From assembly GCF_014695385.1 (NCBI RefSeq), contig NZ_JACJOD010000032.1:62001-126000 (forward strand): 64,000 nucleotides of DNA, read 5' to 3'. The DNA is from Trichocoleus sp. FACHB-46 (GTDB lineage: Bacteria; Cyanobacteriota; Cyanobacteriia; FACHB-46). The notes under the pieces were generated by a model. That model was not told the origin of the DNA. It saw nothing but the letters and a program-made list of their open reading frames with translations, and made no database searches. Every line of letters begins with the position of its first letter. Position 1 is the stretch's first letter. The position numbers were made by a program, and so were the translations under genes. Below, piece after piece: positions 9,511 through 17,911 of this stretch.

Positions 9511-10730
9511 CCATCTATTTGATCTAAGTTGGCATTGGCTTGCTTGAAAGGAAGGGCTTCGTTGATGCCATCCATTTCCTGCTGCTCTAGCTCATTCACT
9601 TCCCGGATGTACGATCGCAGGATTTGGCTGAGGCGCTTGTCGTAGAAGCGGTGCAGGCTATGGTTGGGCGTGGCAGGGAAGCCTCGGCGTTTTTTGTGAC
9701 GACCACCCGCGCCAGGGTCGAAAGTTTGAATATCATTGGCGATCGCCCATTCAATGGGGCTGTAGTAGCAGGCATCGAAATGGAGACAGTCGATGTCTTG
9801 CTGACTGCCCCAGTAGCGTCCATAGAGCCGATCACCTTTAGTGAGACAGAAGGACATGCCCATCGGTTGGTGGGGGTCTTGTTCACTGTAGGCAGCGACG
9901 AAAACGACTCGGTGACGGTAGTGGGGCTGGAGTTGCTCAAAGAACCGCCGGGTTAGATATTTGCTACCCCACCAGCCGAATTTGTCGCAGGTATCGGCAT
10001 AGTAGGTATACATCAGTGGGAATAGGGAGTTGGGGATGTCATCTCCAGTAAAGGTTTTCAGCGTCAGACCTGCTTTCTCAACAGCTTTGCGTTCTCGCTT
10101 GATGTTGCGGCGCTGGTTGGCATTAAAAACATTGAGGTAGTCATCAAAGCTTTGGAAGCCAAGGTTGCTCCAGATGAAGCTATGGTGCAGCCAAGGGGTG
10201 AAGCCGTGACGTTCTAAAACAGGTCGCCATTCCGGATCGACATAGAGAAAGTGACAACCGGAGATGCGGTTGCGATCGCAGAAGTGATCGATCTCATCCA
10301 GCATCATTTCCACGATTTCGTCTTCATCCTCGCCAGGGGCAATCAGAAAGCGATAGCCTTCAGCAGGGGTGAAGGGCGACATCCCTAGGAGTTTGGGGTA
10401 GTAACTGATGCCTAAGCGCTGGGCTAAATCGGCCCACTGCTGGTCGAAGACAAACTCGCCGTAGCTGTGGCCCTTGATGTAGAGCGGAGCAGCAGCGATC
10501 AGGTGGCGATCGCGCCAAACGGTGAGGTGATTGGGCAACCATCCCGCTTTGGCGGTAGCGCTGCCCGAGGTTTCCATGTTGTTGAGCCAGTCCCACTCAA
10601 AAAATGGAGTGTTTAAGGGCATGGCTAATGCGTCCCATTCGGCTTGGGGCACTTCAGAAACTTTGTTGATCCAAGCGAGGGAATACCGGGGCTGGAGTTG
10701 TTCGACCATGATTGCTGGAGTTAGGGCCAT
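9501..10730 (-). CDS. GNAT/FemAB-like acyltransferase (COG3146, DUF482 type)
   Basis: About 409 residues. The family is recognised by the N-terminal WDAL..PLNTPFFEWDWLNNME, by the central NANQRRNIKRERK and CDKFGWWGSKYLTRRFF, and by the C-terminal FDPGAGGRHKKRRGF. This is the layout of COG3146 proteins, which have a double GNAT fold related to FemAB peptidyl transferases. They are presumed to transfer an aminoacyl or acyl group, but the substrate is unknown. Start chosen at ATG 10728-10730 with GAGAG just upstream; a TTG at 10749-10751 would add seven residues. The last residues and the stop codon lie in the IS-end-like sequence, so the native C-terminus may have been altered. The reductase gene lies 26 bp upstream on the same strand, suggesting an operon. 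Confidence 0.8.
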   Translation of the reverse strand: MALTPAIMVEQLQPRYSLAWINKVSEVPQAEWDALAMPLNTPFFEWDWLNNMETSGSATAKAGWLPNHLTVWRDRHLIAAAPLYIKGHSYGEFVFDQQWADLAQRLGISYYPKLLGMSPFTPAEGYRFLIAPGEDEDEIVEMMLDEIDHFCDRNRISGCHFLYVDPEWRPVLERHGFTPWLHHSFIWSNLGFQSFDDYLNVFNANQRRNIKRERKAVEKAGLTLKTFTGDDIPNSLFPLMYTYYADTCDKFGWWGSKYLTRRFFEQLQPHYRHRVVFVAAYSEQDPHQPMGMSFCLTKGDRLYGRYWGSQQDIDCLHFDACYYSPIEWAIANDIQTFDPGAGGRHKKRRGFPATPNHSLHRFYDKRLSQILRSYIREVNELEQQEMDGINEALPFKQANANLDQIDGVL

Positions 10731-10756
10731 CCGCTCTCTAGCGTAATTCAATCTTT

Positions 10757-11458
10757 TCAGCGTTGCAGGCGATAGTGGAGAAAAACTTCGGGGCCGTTAG
10801 CTTCCGCCGAGAGCAATTCTAAGCGGGGCGCTGATTCTGCCGAAAAACCTAAACCTTGCACTGGGCTAGGCGCGATCGCTCCACCCAGAATCAAGGGGCA
10901 AACTGTCAGCCACAGTTCATCAATCAAATCCAGAGCCATCAAGGAACCAACTAACTCGCCACCTCCCAGCACCGCTAAACGCTGAATTCCCAACGTGGCT
11001 AGTTGCTGAAAAGCCTGCTCCCAGTCCAAGGTTTGCTCAGGTGCCTCAGGTGCCTCTGCTATCAGAATGCGCTCGAATTCAGCTCTCTCCTGCCAAGCCT
11101 TTGCTCCAAGGGTAATCGTGAGCAACCAGCGGGGTACAGGTTGAGTAAAGAAGCGCAGGTTGGGGTCAAATTCACCAGAGCGAGAGCAAACTATTTGTAC
11201 AGGTTGGGCGGGTTTGCCCTGCTGCGATCGCATCTCCAACAGTTCTGGATGAGATACCCGCAGCGTCGTGCCATAAGCACGCAACGTACCCGCCCCAAAC
11301 AGTACTGCATCTGCTTGAGCCACTTGTTTTTCCAAATGAGCTTTGTCCGCAGCCGAACCAAACCGAGCGGGCGATCGCCTTACATCGGCAATTTTGCCAT
11401 CTGCGCTCATTGCCAACACAACTGTCGTATGGGGTCGAGCCAAAGCCGAGTCAACCAT
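10757..11458 (-). CDS. RibD C-terminal-domain reductase family protein
   Basis: This 233-residue protein has the dihydrofolate-reductase-like fold of the RibD reductase domain: N-terminal TVVLAMSADGKIA, DAVLFGAGTLRAYG, and C-terminal LAVLGGGELVGSLM and LILGGAIAP. The deaminase domain of bifunctional RibD is absent, so it is a stand-alone NAD(P)H-dependent reductase. It might act in riboflavin synthesis (reducing the ribosylamino-pyrimidine) or on another pyrimidine or pterin. Start ATG 11456-11458. It is divergent from the methyltransferase at 11501, with a 42-bp shared upstream region. Confidence 0.8.
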   Translation of the reverse strand: MVDSALARPHTTVVLAMSADGKIADVRRSPARFGSAADKAHLEKQVAQADAVLFGAGTLRAYGTTLRVSHPELLEMRSQQGKPAQPVQIVCSRSGEFDPNLRFFTQPVPRWLLTITLGAKAWQERAEFERILIAEAPEAPEQTLDWEQAFQQLATLGIQRLAVLGGGELVGSLMALDLIDELWLTVCPLILGGAIAPSPVQGLGFSAESAPRLELLSAEANGPEVFLHYRLQR

Positions 11459-11500
11459 AGAGTTTGTTTAAACTAGGTAAGGTTGAAGAGAATCATACTT

Positions 11501-12103
11501 ATGGTGTCAGTTCAAGAAGCAGATTATTGGCAGCAACGGTATCGCGAAGGTACAGACCGTTGGGATATTGGACAAGCTGCACCACCGTTTGCCAAGTTGC
11601 TAAACTCATCCCCTGCTCCTAAATCAGGCCGAACTGCTGTACTTGGTTGTGGACGGGGGTATGATGCGCTTTTATTTGCGGCTCATGGTTTTGAAGTGAT
11701 GGGGTTTGACTTCGCGCCAACCGCGATCGCTGCCGCCACCGCCCTAGCTCAAACTAGTCAGAACCCAGCCCAGTTCCTCCAGCGCAACATTTTTGATTTA
11801 GCCACCGAATTTCCTGGTAGTTTTGACTACGTGATTGAGCATACCTGCTTTTGCGCGATCGCCCCAGAACAGCGACCTGACTACGTGCAACTCGTCCACA
11901 CCTTGCTTAAACCTCAAGGACAACTTCTAGCACTGTTCTTCACCCACGACCGTCCGGGTGGTCCTCCCTTTGGCATCACACCCGTCCAGATTCAGCAGTA
12001 TTTTCGACCTAGTTTTCAAATTCTAGAGCTGGCCCCTGTCGCCAACTCCATCCCAGAGCGGCAAGGAGAAGAGCAGTTAGGCCGCTTCCAGCGCCAAGAT
12101 TGA
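11501..12103 (+). CDS. SAM-dependent methyltransferase, thiopurine methyltransferase (TPMT)-like
   Basis: About 200 residues of class I methyltransferase. The N-terminal YWQQRYREGTDRWDIGQAAPPF is typical of the TPMT family. Motif I VLGCGRGYDAL is followed by the acidic strand end GFDFAP and by DYVIEHTCFCAI. TPMT-like proteins methylate thiols, selenium or halides in bacteria; the physiological substrate is not evident here. Start: ATG 11501 with AAGAG about 10 bp upstream, preferred to an in-frame TTG at 11483. The gene overlaps nothing; the small DUF4346 gene follows. Confidence 0.82.
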   Translation: MVSVQEADYWQQRYREGTDRWDIGQAAPPFAKLLNSSPAPKSGRTAVLGCGRGYDALLFAAHGFEVMGFDFAPTAIAAATALAQTSQNPAQFLQRNIFDLATEFPGSFDYVIEHTCFCAIAPEQRPDYVQLVHTLLKPQGQLLALFFTHDRPGGPPFGITPVQIQQYFRPSFQILELAPVANSIPERQGEEQLGRFQRQD

Positions 12104-12213
12104 AAGATAGACCCAGCATTTACAACTCAACTCGCAGGAGAGCTGCTCTCTTCGTAGAATGTAGTCAAGGTCACAATCAACGTGCAGAGAAATTGTCCAG
12201 AGATCGCATTCCC

Positions 12214-12597
12214 ATGAATCCCATTGTTGAAGCAGTTACCGTCCTCGATAACAAATTATCCAACCGCTATATCGACCTCGATCCTGGCGGCTACTTCATC
12301 ATCTACATCGATCGCGAAGCCAACCAGATTTGCGCCAAGCACTACACCAACACCATCAACGATCGCGGGCTAGCCGTTGACCCAGAAACAGGCGAAGTCA
12401 TCCCAGTCCGGGGAAAAGTAGAACGCACTCACACCAAAATCTACAGTGCCAGAAGTGCCAAAGAACTCTGCATCCAACTCTTTGAGTCCAAAGAACCCAG
12501 CCTCGTCACCAAGCTCGATCACGCCGCCTACCTAGGCCGAGAATTCGTCCGAGCTGAAACCGCCATGCTCTCCGGAGAGGAATATGTGCAGGACTGA
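12214..12597 (+). CDS. DUF4346 domain protein (cyanobacterial conserved hypothetical)
   Basis: A 127-residue protein recognised from YIDLDPGGYFIIYIDRE, AKHYTN.IN..GLAVDPETG, and the C-terminal DHAAYLGREFVRAE with EEYVQD. It is almost entirely one domain. The family is common in cyanobacteria; some homologues are fused to or near tetrahydromethanopterin-methyltransferase-like proteins, but no reaction is proven. Start placed at ATG 12214. The frame is open back to 12100 with no codon as good and no conserved residues. Confidence 0.82.
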   Translation: MNPIVEAVTVLDNKLSNRYIDLDPGGYFIIYIDREANQICAKHYTNTINDRGLAVDPETGEVIPVRGKVERTHTKIYSARSAKELCIQLFESKEPSLVTKLDHAAYLGREFVRAETAMLSGEEYVQD

Positions 12598-12600
12598 AGA

Positions 12601-12625
12601 AGGATGAGGGATGAGGGATGAAGGG
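12601..12625. repeat. Heptanucleotide repeat (STRR-like)
   Basis: GGATGAG is repeated two to three times in tandem (12602-12622, last unit GGATGAA). Short tandemly repeated heptamers of this kind are common in cyanobacterial intergenic DNA. Confidence 0.55.
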
Positions 12626-12728
12626 AGTGAAAGGTGAGGAGTTAGAAGCCAAGAGCTAAGAACCAGAGATTAAGAAGTAGCAACCCAAGAACTCGAAACG
12701 CTAACAGCTAGGCTCGTTTGGAGGGGGT

Positions 12729-12778
12729 CTGGGGGACGCAACCGTCCCTCAGCGGGGTTTGGGGGCGAGTGCCCCCAA
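12729..12778. repeat. Two GC-rich hairpins in tandem between convergent genes
   Basis: Hairpin 1: CTGGGGGACG (12729-12738) pairs with CGTCCCTCAG (12743-12752), one G-T pair. Hairpin 2: TTGGGGGC (12759-12766) pairs perfectly with GCCCCCAA (12771-12778) around a GAGT loop. They lie just past the stop of psb32 and downstream of the DUF4346 gene. No U-run follows on either strand, so they may be a dispersed palindromic repeat rather than a classic terminator. Confidence 0.6.
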
Positions 12779-12787
12779 GGCTTGGTT

Positions 12788-13519
12788 CTATGCCCGAGAC
12801 TGTAAAAACAAGTAGAAATAGTAAGTCGCCATTGGAATCACAGTGGCAGCAACCAACAAACCAACCACCCAAACCAAAGAATTGCCTCGCTCCTGCTCGG
12901 TTTTCTCCGCCGTGGCGAATGTTCCTTCCACCCGTACATTGTCCACAACTTGAGGTGGACCCGGATCAGGCCGACCCGAAAGCACCGCTACCAAGCGATC
13001 GCTCACATCCAAAAACGCCTGGTTATAGTTGTCACCCTGCACCAACGGCACCAGCAATGTTTCCTGGGCCATACTAGTCGCGATCGCATCCGACATCACC
13101 GCTTTTACCTGGTCACCCGTGCGGATTGCCGCCTGATTCGTCACTTTATCTAGCACCAAAAGCGTTTGATTGGCTTGGGCTTCAGGGGTAGGAAACCACT
13201 TCTCAAACAGCTTATTCGTAAACCCTTCTGGACTTTCATCGTAATCAAGGCGACGGATCACGACCAAATGAACTTCGTTCCCAGTTTGCTGCGATAAATC
13301 TTCTAATTCCTTAGTAATTTTGCCTTCGTTGAGGCGACTGATGACATCAGCTTGGTCCAAAAGCTGCGTTTGTGGCGGCGAGCTAGGCATCTCATAAATT
13401 CCAGTGGCGCTAGCAGGTGAGGCCACCAACTGCACAGCCAACATAACTACCGCTAGGCATAGGACCAGGCGTTGAAGCAAACCACTCCAACAGCGAATGT
13501 TAATGAGGAAGTGTCTCAT
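12788..13519 (-). CDS. psb32: Psb32/TLP18.3-type TPM-domain protein
   Basis: About 243 residues. A signal peptide with a hydrophobic core and ASA processing site ends near residue 40. A TPM (phosphatase-like) domain spans about 55-180 (LLDQADVISRLNEGKI, NEVHLVVIRRLDY, QTLLVLD, RTGDQVKAVM). A C-terminal transmembrane segment (about 220-240) follows. This is the arrangement of cyanobacterial Psb32 and plant TLP18.3, which sit on the lumenal face of the thylakoid and assist photosystem II repair. Start: ATG 13517-13519, preferred to GTG two codons upstream. The gene has its own promoter region (13526-13984). Confidence 0.85.
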   Translation of the reverse strand: MRHFLINIRCWSGLLQRLVLCLAVVMLAVQLVASPASATGIYEMPSSPPQTQLLDQADVISRLNEGKITKELEDLSQQTGNEVHLVVIRRLDYDESPEGFTNKLFEKWFPTPEAQANQTLLVLDKVTNQAAIRTGDQVKAVMSDAIATSMAQETLLVPLVQGDNYNQAFLDVSDRLVAVLSGRPDPGPPQVVDNVRVEGTFATAEKTEQERGNSLVWVVGLLVAATVIPMATYYFYLFLQSRA

Positions 13520-13525
13520 ACGCAC

Positions 13526-13984
13526 GTATCTCTAAACCAATGTTTTCACGATACACCGCTTAGACAAATTATGAACAATTGTTACAGAGATTAAAGAATG
13601 CAGACGGAACTCATGAGCAAGTGAGCTAAAAAGTTAGCGATTTGGAGGAGCAAGAGCGATCGCAACTTTTTAATCAAAATTCCTGAAAGTTCTTGATTAA
13701 AAAATTTATTAAGAACTGCTACTACATTTATTCTGTGAGCTTTTCATGCTTGGCTACTATAACCTTGAATGAGCTAGATTTACGCCAAATTCTATGTCTA
13801 AAGGGCTAGATTATGGCTCTCCGTCATTAGAAGGAAAAATTTTCTCTTTTAATTCTTAATTATCAATCCTTAGTCGGAGGAAGCGGTACATCTGTTTTTT
13901 TAGGCTAGAGACAACAAGTGAATCACTTGTAATGATTTTGGGTTTCAACAAAGTTTAATAGTCGCTGAAGCAAGGAGTCTTTCT
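13526..13984. other. 459-bp intergenic region between divergent genes
   Basis: AT-rich, no ORF above about 30 codons that looks coding. It must hold the promoters of psb32 (leftward) and of the KGG stress gene (rightward). An AT-rich imperfect palindrome, TTCTTGATTAAAAAATTTATTAAGAA, lies near 13690-13716 (only its half-sites TTCTTGATTAAA and TTTATTAAGAA pair). No specific operator is assigned. Confidence 0.35.
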
Positions 13985-14227
13985 ATGGCAAATAAAAAGA
14001 AGGAAGAGAAAGGGAAACAGGGTTTTGCCTCCATGGACGAAAGCAAGCAACGTGAGATTGCTAGCATGGGTGGCAAGGCTGCACATGAGAAAGGCACTGC
14101 TCATGAGTTTAGCCCTGAAGAAGCTAGAGAAGCTGGGCGCAAAGGTGGCGAAACAGTCAGCCAAGACCGCGATCACATGGCAGAAATTGGGCGTGAAGGC
14201 GGTCGGAACAGCCATAAAAACCGTTAG
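13985..14227 (+). CDS. KGG-repeat stress protein (YciG-like)
   Basis: This 80-residue, highly charged protein is rich in G, K and E, with two or three KGG-type units: REIASMGGKAAHEKG, EEAREAGRKGG and HMAEIGREGGRNSH. The motif family includes YciG and plant group-1 LEA-like stress proteins, hydrophilic and presumed disordered, linked to dehydration or general stress. It is monocistronic: a long 5' region precedes it and a strong hairpin terminator stands 26 bp after the stop. AAGGAGTC just before the start is a good ribosome-binding site. Confidence 0.85.
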   Translation: MANKKKEEKGKQGFASMDESKQREIASMGGKAAHEKGTAHEFSPEEAREAGRKGGETVSQDRDHMAEIGREGGRNSHKNR

Positions 14228-14253
14228 GCTTGAAGCATGCATCTGTTGAAGTT

Positions 14254-14297
14254 CTAACTATAAAAGCCCTAGAAATTACTGGGGCTTTTATAGTTAG
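14254..14297 (+). terminator. Rho-independent-type terminator after the KGG gene
   Basis: CTAACTATAAAAGCCC (14254-14269) pairs perfectly with GGGCTTTTATAGTTAG (14282-14297), a 16-bp stem with a 12-nt loop. The AT-rich lower stem supplies the U tract on either strand. Confidence 0.75.
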
Positions 14298-14590
14298 AGA
14301 ATTCTAATTTATTAGTTATGGTTCATCGCAGTCTAATTTTGCTGGCGATCGCTTTCCATCTCTGCTCCCTGCCTGCAAATATTTCTATAACGAATGGCTG
14401 CTATTTTTAGTAGAACAAACTATTCATTGGGCCTAGATTTGGCATAGAAATTGGGTGCTTTTTTGTTCGGTCAGGCGCGATCGCTTCAATGCTCCCGACT
14501 CACCCAGTTGGGTCATTTACTTGGAGGATTTCTGTCATCGACTTAAAGGAGTATCTTTAAGATATGAAATTGAGCTGAGGGGCTACTGCA

Positions 14591-14737
14591 ATGGCAGAAA
14601 AACTCTTGCTAGCAGCGGTCATTACTGGTTTGCTGAGTCTAGGTCTAAGAGCAGGGGAGCTGGAAACTACACCTCCAGCATCCTCTTTCTTAAGCTTTCG
14701 AGTTACCTCAGGTTTAAGCTTACCTCTCTATCCTTAG
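14591..14737 (+). CDS. Possible 48-aa membrane or secreted peptide
   Basis: ATG 14591 opens a 48-codon frame with N-terminus MAEKLLLAAVITGLLSLG, a single hydrophobic helix or signal-anchor, followed by a polar tail rich in S, T and P. GAGG lies about 10 bp upstream. No family is recognised. It stands alone between the KGG terminator and the response regulator. Chance cannot be excluded. Confidence 0.3.
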   Translation: MAEKLLLAAVITGLLSLGLRAGELETTPPASSFLSFRVTSGLSLPLYP

Positions 14738-14925
14738 CGAGCTGAGTAGCTGGAATGAAGGGCCAAGCGAGGTTAGCTGAGGGCGATTGCTACAGATCTG
14801 GTGTCGGCCTGAAATGGTTTTGGTTTGAGGTGTTTAGTAGTTGGGATCACCTTAAGACGGAGGTAAGTTAATCCTTCAATCACTAATATGAAGGGCCATA
14901 ACACCTCCACCTAAAAAATAGTTTT

Positions 14926-15339
14926 ATGTCTCCTGCTCAAGCTCACTCCCCAGCCAAACGCATTTTAATTGTTGATGACATGCCCGATAATTTGTCTCTT
15001 TTAGAAGCAATTTTGATTGAAGAAGGATTTGAGGTTGATAGTGCCAGAAATGGTAAATCTGCTCTAGCTCTTTTAGAAGCGTCACCCCCTGCCTTAGCCC
15101 TGATCGATGCCATGATGCCTGGTATGGATGGTTATGAACTAACCCGGCGCATCCGGCAAAATAAAAGCTTACCGTTCATCCCAGTGATTTTGATTACCGC
15201 GTCTGAGAGTGCCAGTGCTCCGGCAGGATTAGACTTAGGAGCCAACGACTTCATCCGCAAACCAATTGACTATGACGAGTTAATGGCTAGAATTAATGCA
15301 TTTTTACGTTTGAAAGACACAATGAGTCCCTCGCAGTAG
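14926..15339 (+). CDS. Single-domain response regulator (CheY-like)
   Basis: A 137-residue receiver domain with no output domain. The acidic pocket is VDD (about 18-20), the phospho-acceptor Asp lies in LIDAMMPGMDGYE (about 65), and the conserved Lys is in RKPIDYDEL. Such proteins relay phosphate or act by protein contact. It faces the RsbR-N-domain histidine kinase at 15420-16607 (convergent, 80 bp apart), a plausible but unproven partner. Confidence 0.85.
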   Translation: MSPAQAHSPAKRILIVDDMPDNLSLLEAILIEEGFEVDSARNGKSALALLEASPPALALIDAMMPGMDGYELTRRIRQNKSLPFIPVILITASESASAPAGLDLGANDFIRKPIDYDELMARINAFLRLKDTMSPSQ

Positions 15340-15363
15340 CTACTTGTGATGGTTTAGTAGAGG

Positions 15364-15395
15364 ATTGCTTTTTTGCGCTCCATGGAAAAAGCAAT
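15364..15395. terminator. Bidirectional terminator between convergent genes
   Basis: ATTGCTTTTT (15364-15373) pairs with AAAAAGCAAT (15386-15395) around a 12-nt loop. It lies between the stops of the response regulator and the histidine kinase and works as an intrinsic-type terminator for both strands. Confidence 0.6.
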
Positions 15396-15419
15396 TCTTA
15401 AATATAGACCTTATGCTCC

Positions 15420-16607
15420 CTAAGCTTGAATTTTTAGAGGCCAAGTCACTGTAAAGGTAGAGCCTACTCCCAGCTGAGATTTCAGCTCAATTTTTCCTTG
15501 CATGAGATTGACGAGTTGGGAGACGATCGCTAAGCCTAATCCAGTACTATCTGGCACATGCACCTCGTTGTTCTCAGCGCGGTAAAAGGGATCAAAAACC
15601 AATGACTGCTCTTCTGGGGCAATCCCAATTCCGGTGTCTTTAACTGCCAACAACCATTGGCGATCGCCTAAAGTCTCACAGGAGAGCCAAATCGTGCCTG
15701 ATTTGGTGTAGCGAATTGCATTACTCAGGAGATTGGTAACAATTTGCTGTAAGCGTAGAGAATCTGTATACACCGTTGCAGGGGCACGATCGCAATCAAC
15801 CACAAGCTCTAGAGCTTTGGTATCTGCCAAAGGCTTGAGCATCTCTACCACATCCTTAATCACAGAACGTACTTCAGTGGGTTCTGGATGCAGGTCCATT
15901 TTGCCTGCCTCATAGCGGGAAATCTCGAGGGCATCATTGATCAGTCGTAGTAGCTGTCTACCATTACGAACGACAGTCTCAATATGCTCTACATGGGGCG
16001 TGGTGTCCCGTGTCTCTGGCACCTTGCGAGACGCTCGCAACATCAACTCTGAGTAGCCAATAATGGAATTGAGGGGGTTTTTTAGCTCGTGAGCTAGTTG
16101 GGATAGATTGTCTTGATTCGCTTTCACTAAGCGAGTGAGTTCCTGGTTTGTGAGTTCTGCTTGGCTTTGGAGTTGGTGCAACTCACACAAGCGCTCTTCC
16201 ACATAACTGTTGAAGCACTGGGTAATCGCTTCGTCAATCATGGTGTCAATTAAGCTATATGCCCGTATTACGTCCGATACCGTTCCTTTGAGAAAATCGG
16301 TTTCCAGAGTAGCAAAGATGACCCGACGTAGAAGGTGATACTCACGAGCAATTTCATTAGGTGCAAAACCTTGAGCCGCCCGTAAGACCCCATGCTCTAA
16401 ACTTCTCTCAACAATGGATTGAATATCATTATCTTGAGTCTGGGAGAGAATGCTAACCATGCCTACAAGCACATCAGGAAGATGATCCCGAATTGCCGAT
16501 CGCGGTAGATCGTCAACCGCCGGAATCTGTAAATCCTGGCGAACTGTCTCAATCCAGGTTTGTACAATGATGTCTCGTTTTGCAGCTAGCGCTTGACTAA
16601 AATCCAT
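15420..16607 (-). CDS. Sensor histidine kinase with RsbR N-terminal-like sensor domain
   Basis: 395 residues, soluble. Residues 1-140 are all-helical and resemble the RsbRD_N domain (globin-related) found in stressosome RsbR proteins: WIETVRQDL, GFAPNEIAREYHLLRR. A coiled coil (140-168) leads to HisKA with QLAHELKNPLNSIIGYSEL (H173). The HATPase has NLLSNAIRYT, DTGIGIAPEE and STGLGLAIV. It lacks a receiver, so it must signal to a separate regulator, possibly the convergent single-domain protein at 14926. Using an RsbR-type sensor in a histidine kinase links it conceptually to the stressosome operon at 53-60 kb. Confidence 0.85.
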   Translation of the reverse strand: MDFSQALAAKRDIIVQTWIETVRQDLQIPAVDDLPRSAIRDHLPDVLVGMVSILSQTQDNDIQSIVERSLEHGVLRAAQGFAPNEIAREYHLLRRVIFATLETDFLKGTVSDVIRAYSLIDTMIDEAITQCFNSYVEERLCELHQLQSQAELTNQELTRLVKANQDNLSQLAHELKNPLNSIIGYSELMLRASRKVPETRDTTPHVEHIETVVRNGRQLLRLINDALEISRYEAGKMDLHPEPTEVRSVIKDVVEMLKPLADTKALELVVDCDRAPATVYTDSLRLQQIVTNLLSNAIRYTKSGTIWLSCETLGDRQWLLAVKDTGIGIAPEEQSLVFDPFYRAENNEVHVPDSTGLGLAIVSQLVNLMQGKIELKSQLGVGSTFTVTWPLKIQA

Positions 16608-16743
16608 CGTGCCTCAGGTTCAAAGGATGGAGCAGGCTCTAGCATCATTCTAATTGAGCAGCTACTTGATTAATCACGCGATCGCCCTCTTAGAATAAGG
16701 CGAACTCCCCTTGTGCCTGCACTGATTCAGCAAGTAACCCAGT

Positions 16744-17421
16744 ATGACCCTAATTCTCACCAATGATGATGGTATTGATGCCCCTGGAATTCGAGCTTTG
16801 CAAAAGGCCGTGAATGGAACAGGTGTGCTGGTCGCTCCCAAACTAGAATGGTCTGGTTGTGGGCATCGGGTCACAACTACCATTCCCATTCATATTGAGC
16901 AGCGATCGCCCGCCGAGTATGCGATCGGAGGCACTCCTGCCGATTGTGTCCGTGTCGCGATCAGCCATCTCTTTCCCAAAGTCCAATTTGTCCTGTCTGG
17001 GATCAACGCTGGAGGCAACTTGGGCGCAGATGTATATATTTCTGGAACGGTCGCAGCAGTGCGGGAAGCAGCATTGCATGGGATTCCAGGCGTGGCTATA
17101 TCTCACTATCGCAAAGGACGACGTAATGTAGATTGGGATACAGCCGCGCGTTGGACTGCTCAGGTTTTAACCCAGCTGCACGATCGCCCCCTAGAGCTCG
17201 GCAGCTTTTGGAATGTCAATCTCCCTCATTTAGAACCCGGTGATCCTGATCCAGAAGTGGTGTTTTGCAACTCCTGCAAGCAGCCACTACCGATTGATTA
17301 TGCTGTTGAGGGAGACTCCCTAATTTACAAAGGAGAATACTCCAAGCGCGATCGCACTCTAGGTAGTGATGTCGATGTCTGTTTCTCTGGCAAAATTGCC
17401 GTGACGCAGCTCCATCTATGA
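16744..17421 (+). CDS. surE: 5'/3'-nucleotidase SurE
   Basis: This 225-residue protein has the full SurE signature: MTLILTNDDGIDAPGI with metal-binding D8 D9, VAPKLEWSGCGH, GTPADCV, and LSGINAGGNLGADVYISGTVAAVREAA. It is a divalent-metal-dependent phosphatase of nucleoside monophosphates. The length matches short cyanobacterial SurE forms. It is transcribed alone, divergently from the kinase at 15420-16607. Confidence 0.93.
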   Translation: MTLILTNDDGIDAPGIRALQKAVNGTGVLVAPKLEWSGCGHRVTTTIPIHIEQRSPAEYAIGGTPADCVRVAISHLFPKVQFVLSGINAGGNLGADVYISGTVAAVREAALHGIPGVAISHYRKGRRNVDWDTAARWTAQVLTQLHDRPLELGSFWNVNLPHLEPGDPDPEVVFCNSCKQPLPIDYAVEGDSLIYKGEYSKRDRTLGSDVDVCFSGKIAVTQLHL

Positions 17422-17566
17422 CCTATTCCTTCCTTAAGGTAGATTAACCTTGGTGATCAGGCTTTTTGGGTGACAAAATTTGCGCTCATTGACGGAGTTT
17501 TGAATGCCTCATCAAAGGTAACGTAGGGAGAATGATAGCCCAAAGTTTTGCAGAGGAGAAATTCCA

Positions 17567-17719
17567 ATGACTAACTTAGAGCAAAGCGTCTTTGATGTAG
17601 TCCGGCGGCGTCCTGTTTGGAGTGTCGTAATGATTGCCTACCAGCTCAATTACCCCCAACAAGATGTCAAAGCTGCCCTCGATCGCCTGGTTGAAACAGG
17701 CAGACTTCAAAACGCATAG
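17567..17719 (+). CDS. 50-aa conserved-looking small protein, winged-helix-like
   Basis: ATG 17567 is preceded by GAGGAGAA at ideal distance, and the frame ends at TAG 17717-17719. The sequence begins MTNLEQSVFDVVRRR and ends LDRLVETGRLQNA. Its helix-turn-helix-strand rhythm (AYQLNYPQQDVKAALDRLVETGRL) resembles a minimal winged-helix. A strong hairpin terminator follows 12 bp after the stop. Good RBS plus own terminator support a real gene. Function unknown. Confidence 0.65.
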   Translation: MTNLEQSVFDVVRRRPVWSVVMIAYQLNYPQQDVKAALDRLVETGRLQNA

Positions 17720-17731
17720 AGCAGGCTATAA

Positions 17732-17782
17732 ATTCAGGCTAAGGGCGATCGCTTTTCCACAGTGATCGCCCTTAGCCTGAAT
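17732..17782 (+). terminator. Long hairpin terminator
   Basis: ATTCAGGCTAAGGGCGATC (17732-17750) pairs perfectly with GATCGCCCTTAGCCTGAAT (17764-17782), a 19-bp stem with a 13-nt loop. A HIP1 octamer (17745-17752) lies within the left arm. Confidence 0.7.
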
Positions 17783-17815
17783 CCTCACTATTATTTACTA
17801 ACTGTTGATTTTTGG

Positions 17816-17858
17816 CTCCTAGCTTCTGACCCCTAACTTCTGACTCCTAACTTTTACC
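17816..17858. repeat. STRR-like tandem repeat, 14-bp period
   Basis: Units of the form CCCTAACTTCTGA(C) recur about three times (CTCCTAGCTTCTGA, CCCTAACTTCTGA, CTCCTAACTTTTA). This matches the short tandem heptamer repeats of filamentous cyanobacteria. Confidence 0.5.
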
Positions 17859-17911
17859 TCTTCCCTCCCAGGTCCTAAGATAATAAAGCTGGGTTGTGAG
17901 GAGGTCTGGGT

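Noticed and set aside
14455-14745. 96-codon plus-strand frame
   Set aside because: Composition not protein-like, no RBS, and it overlaps the more plausible 48-codon frame at 14591 in another phase.
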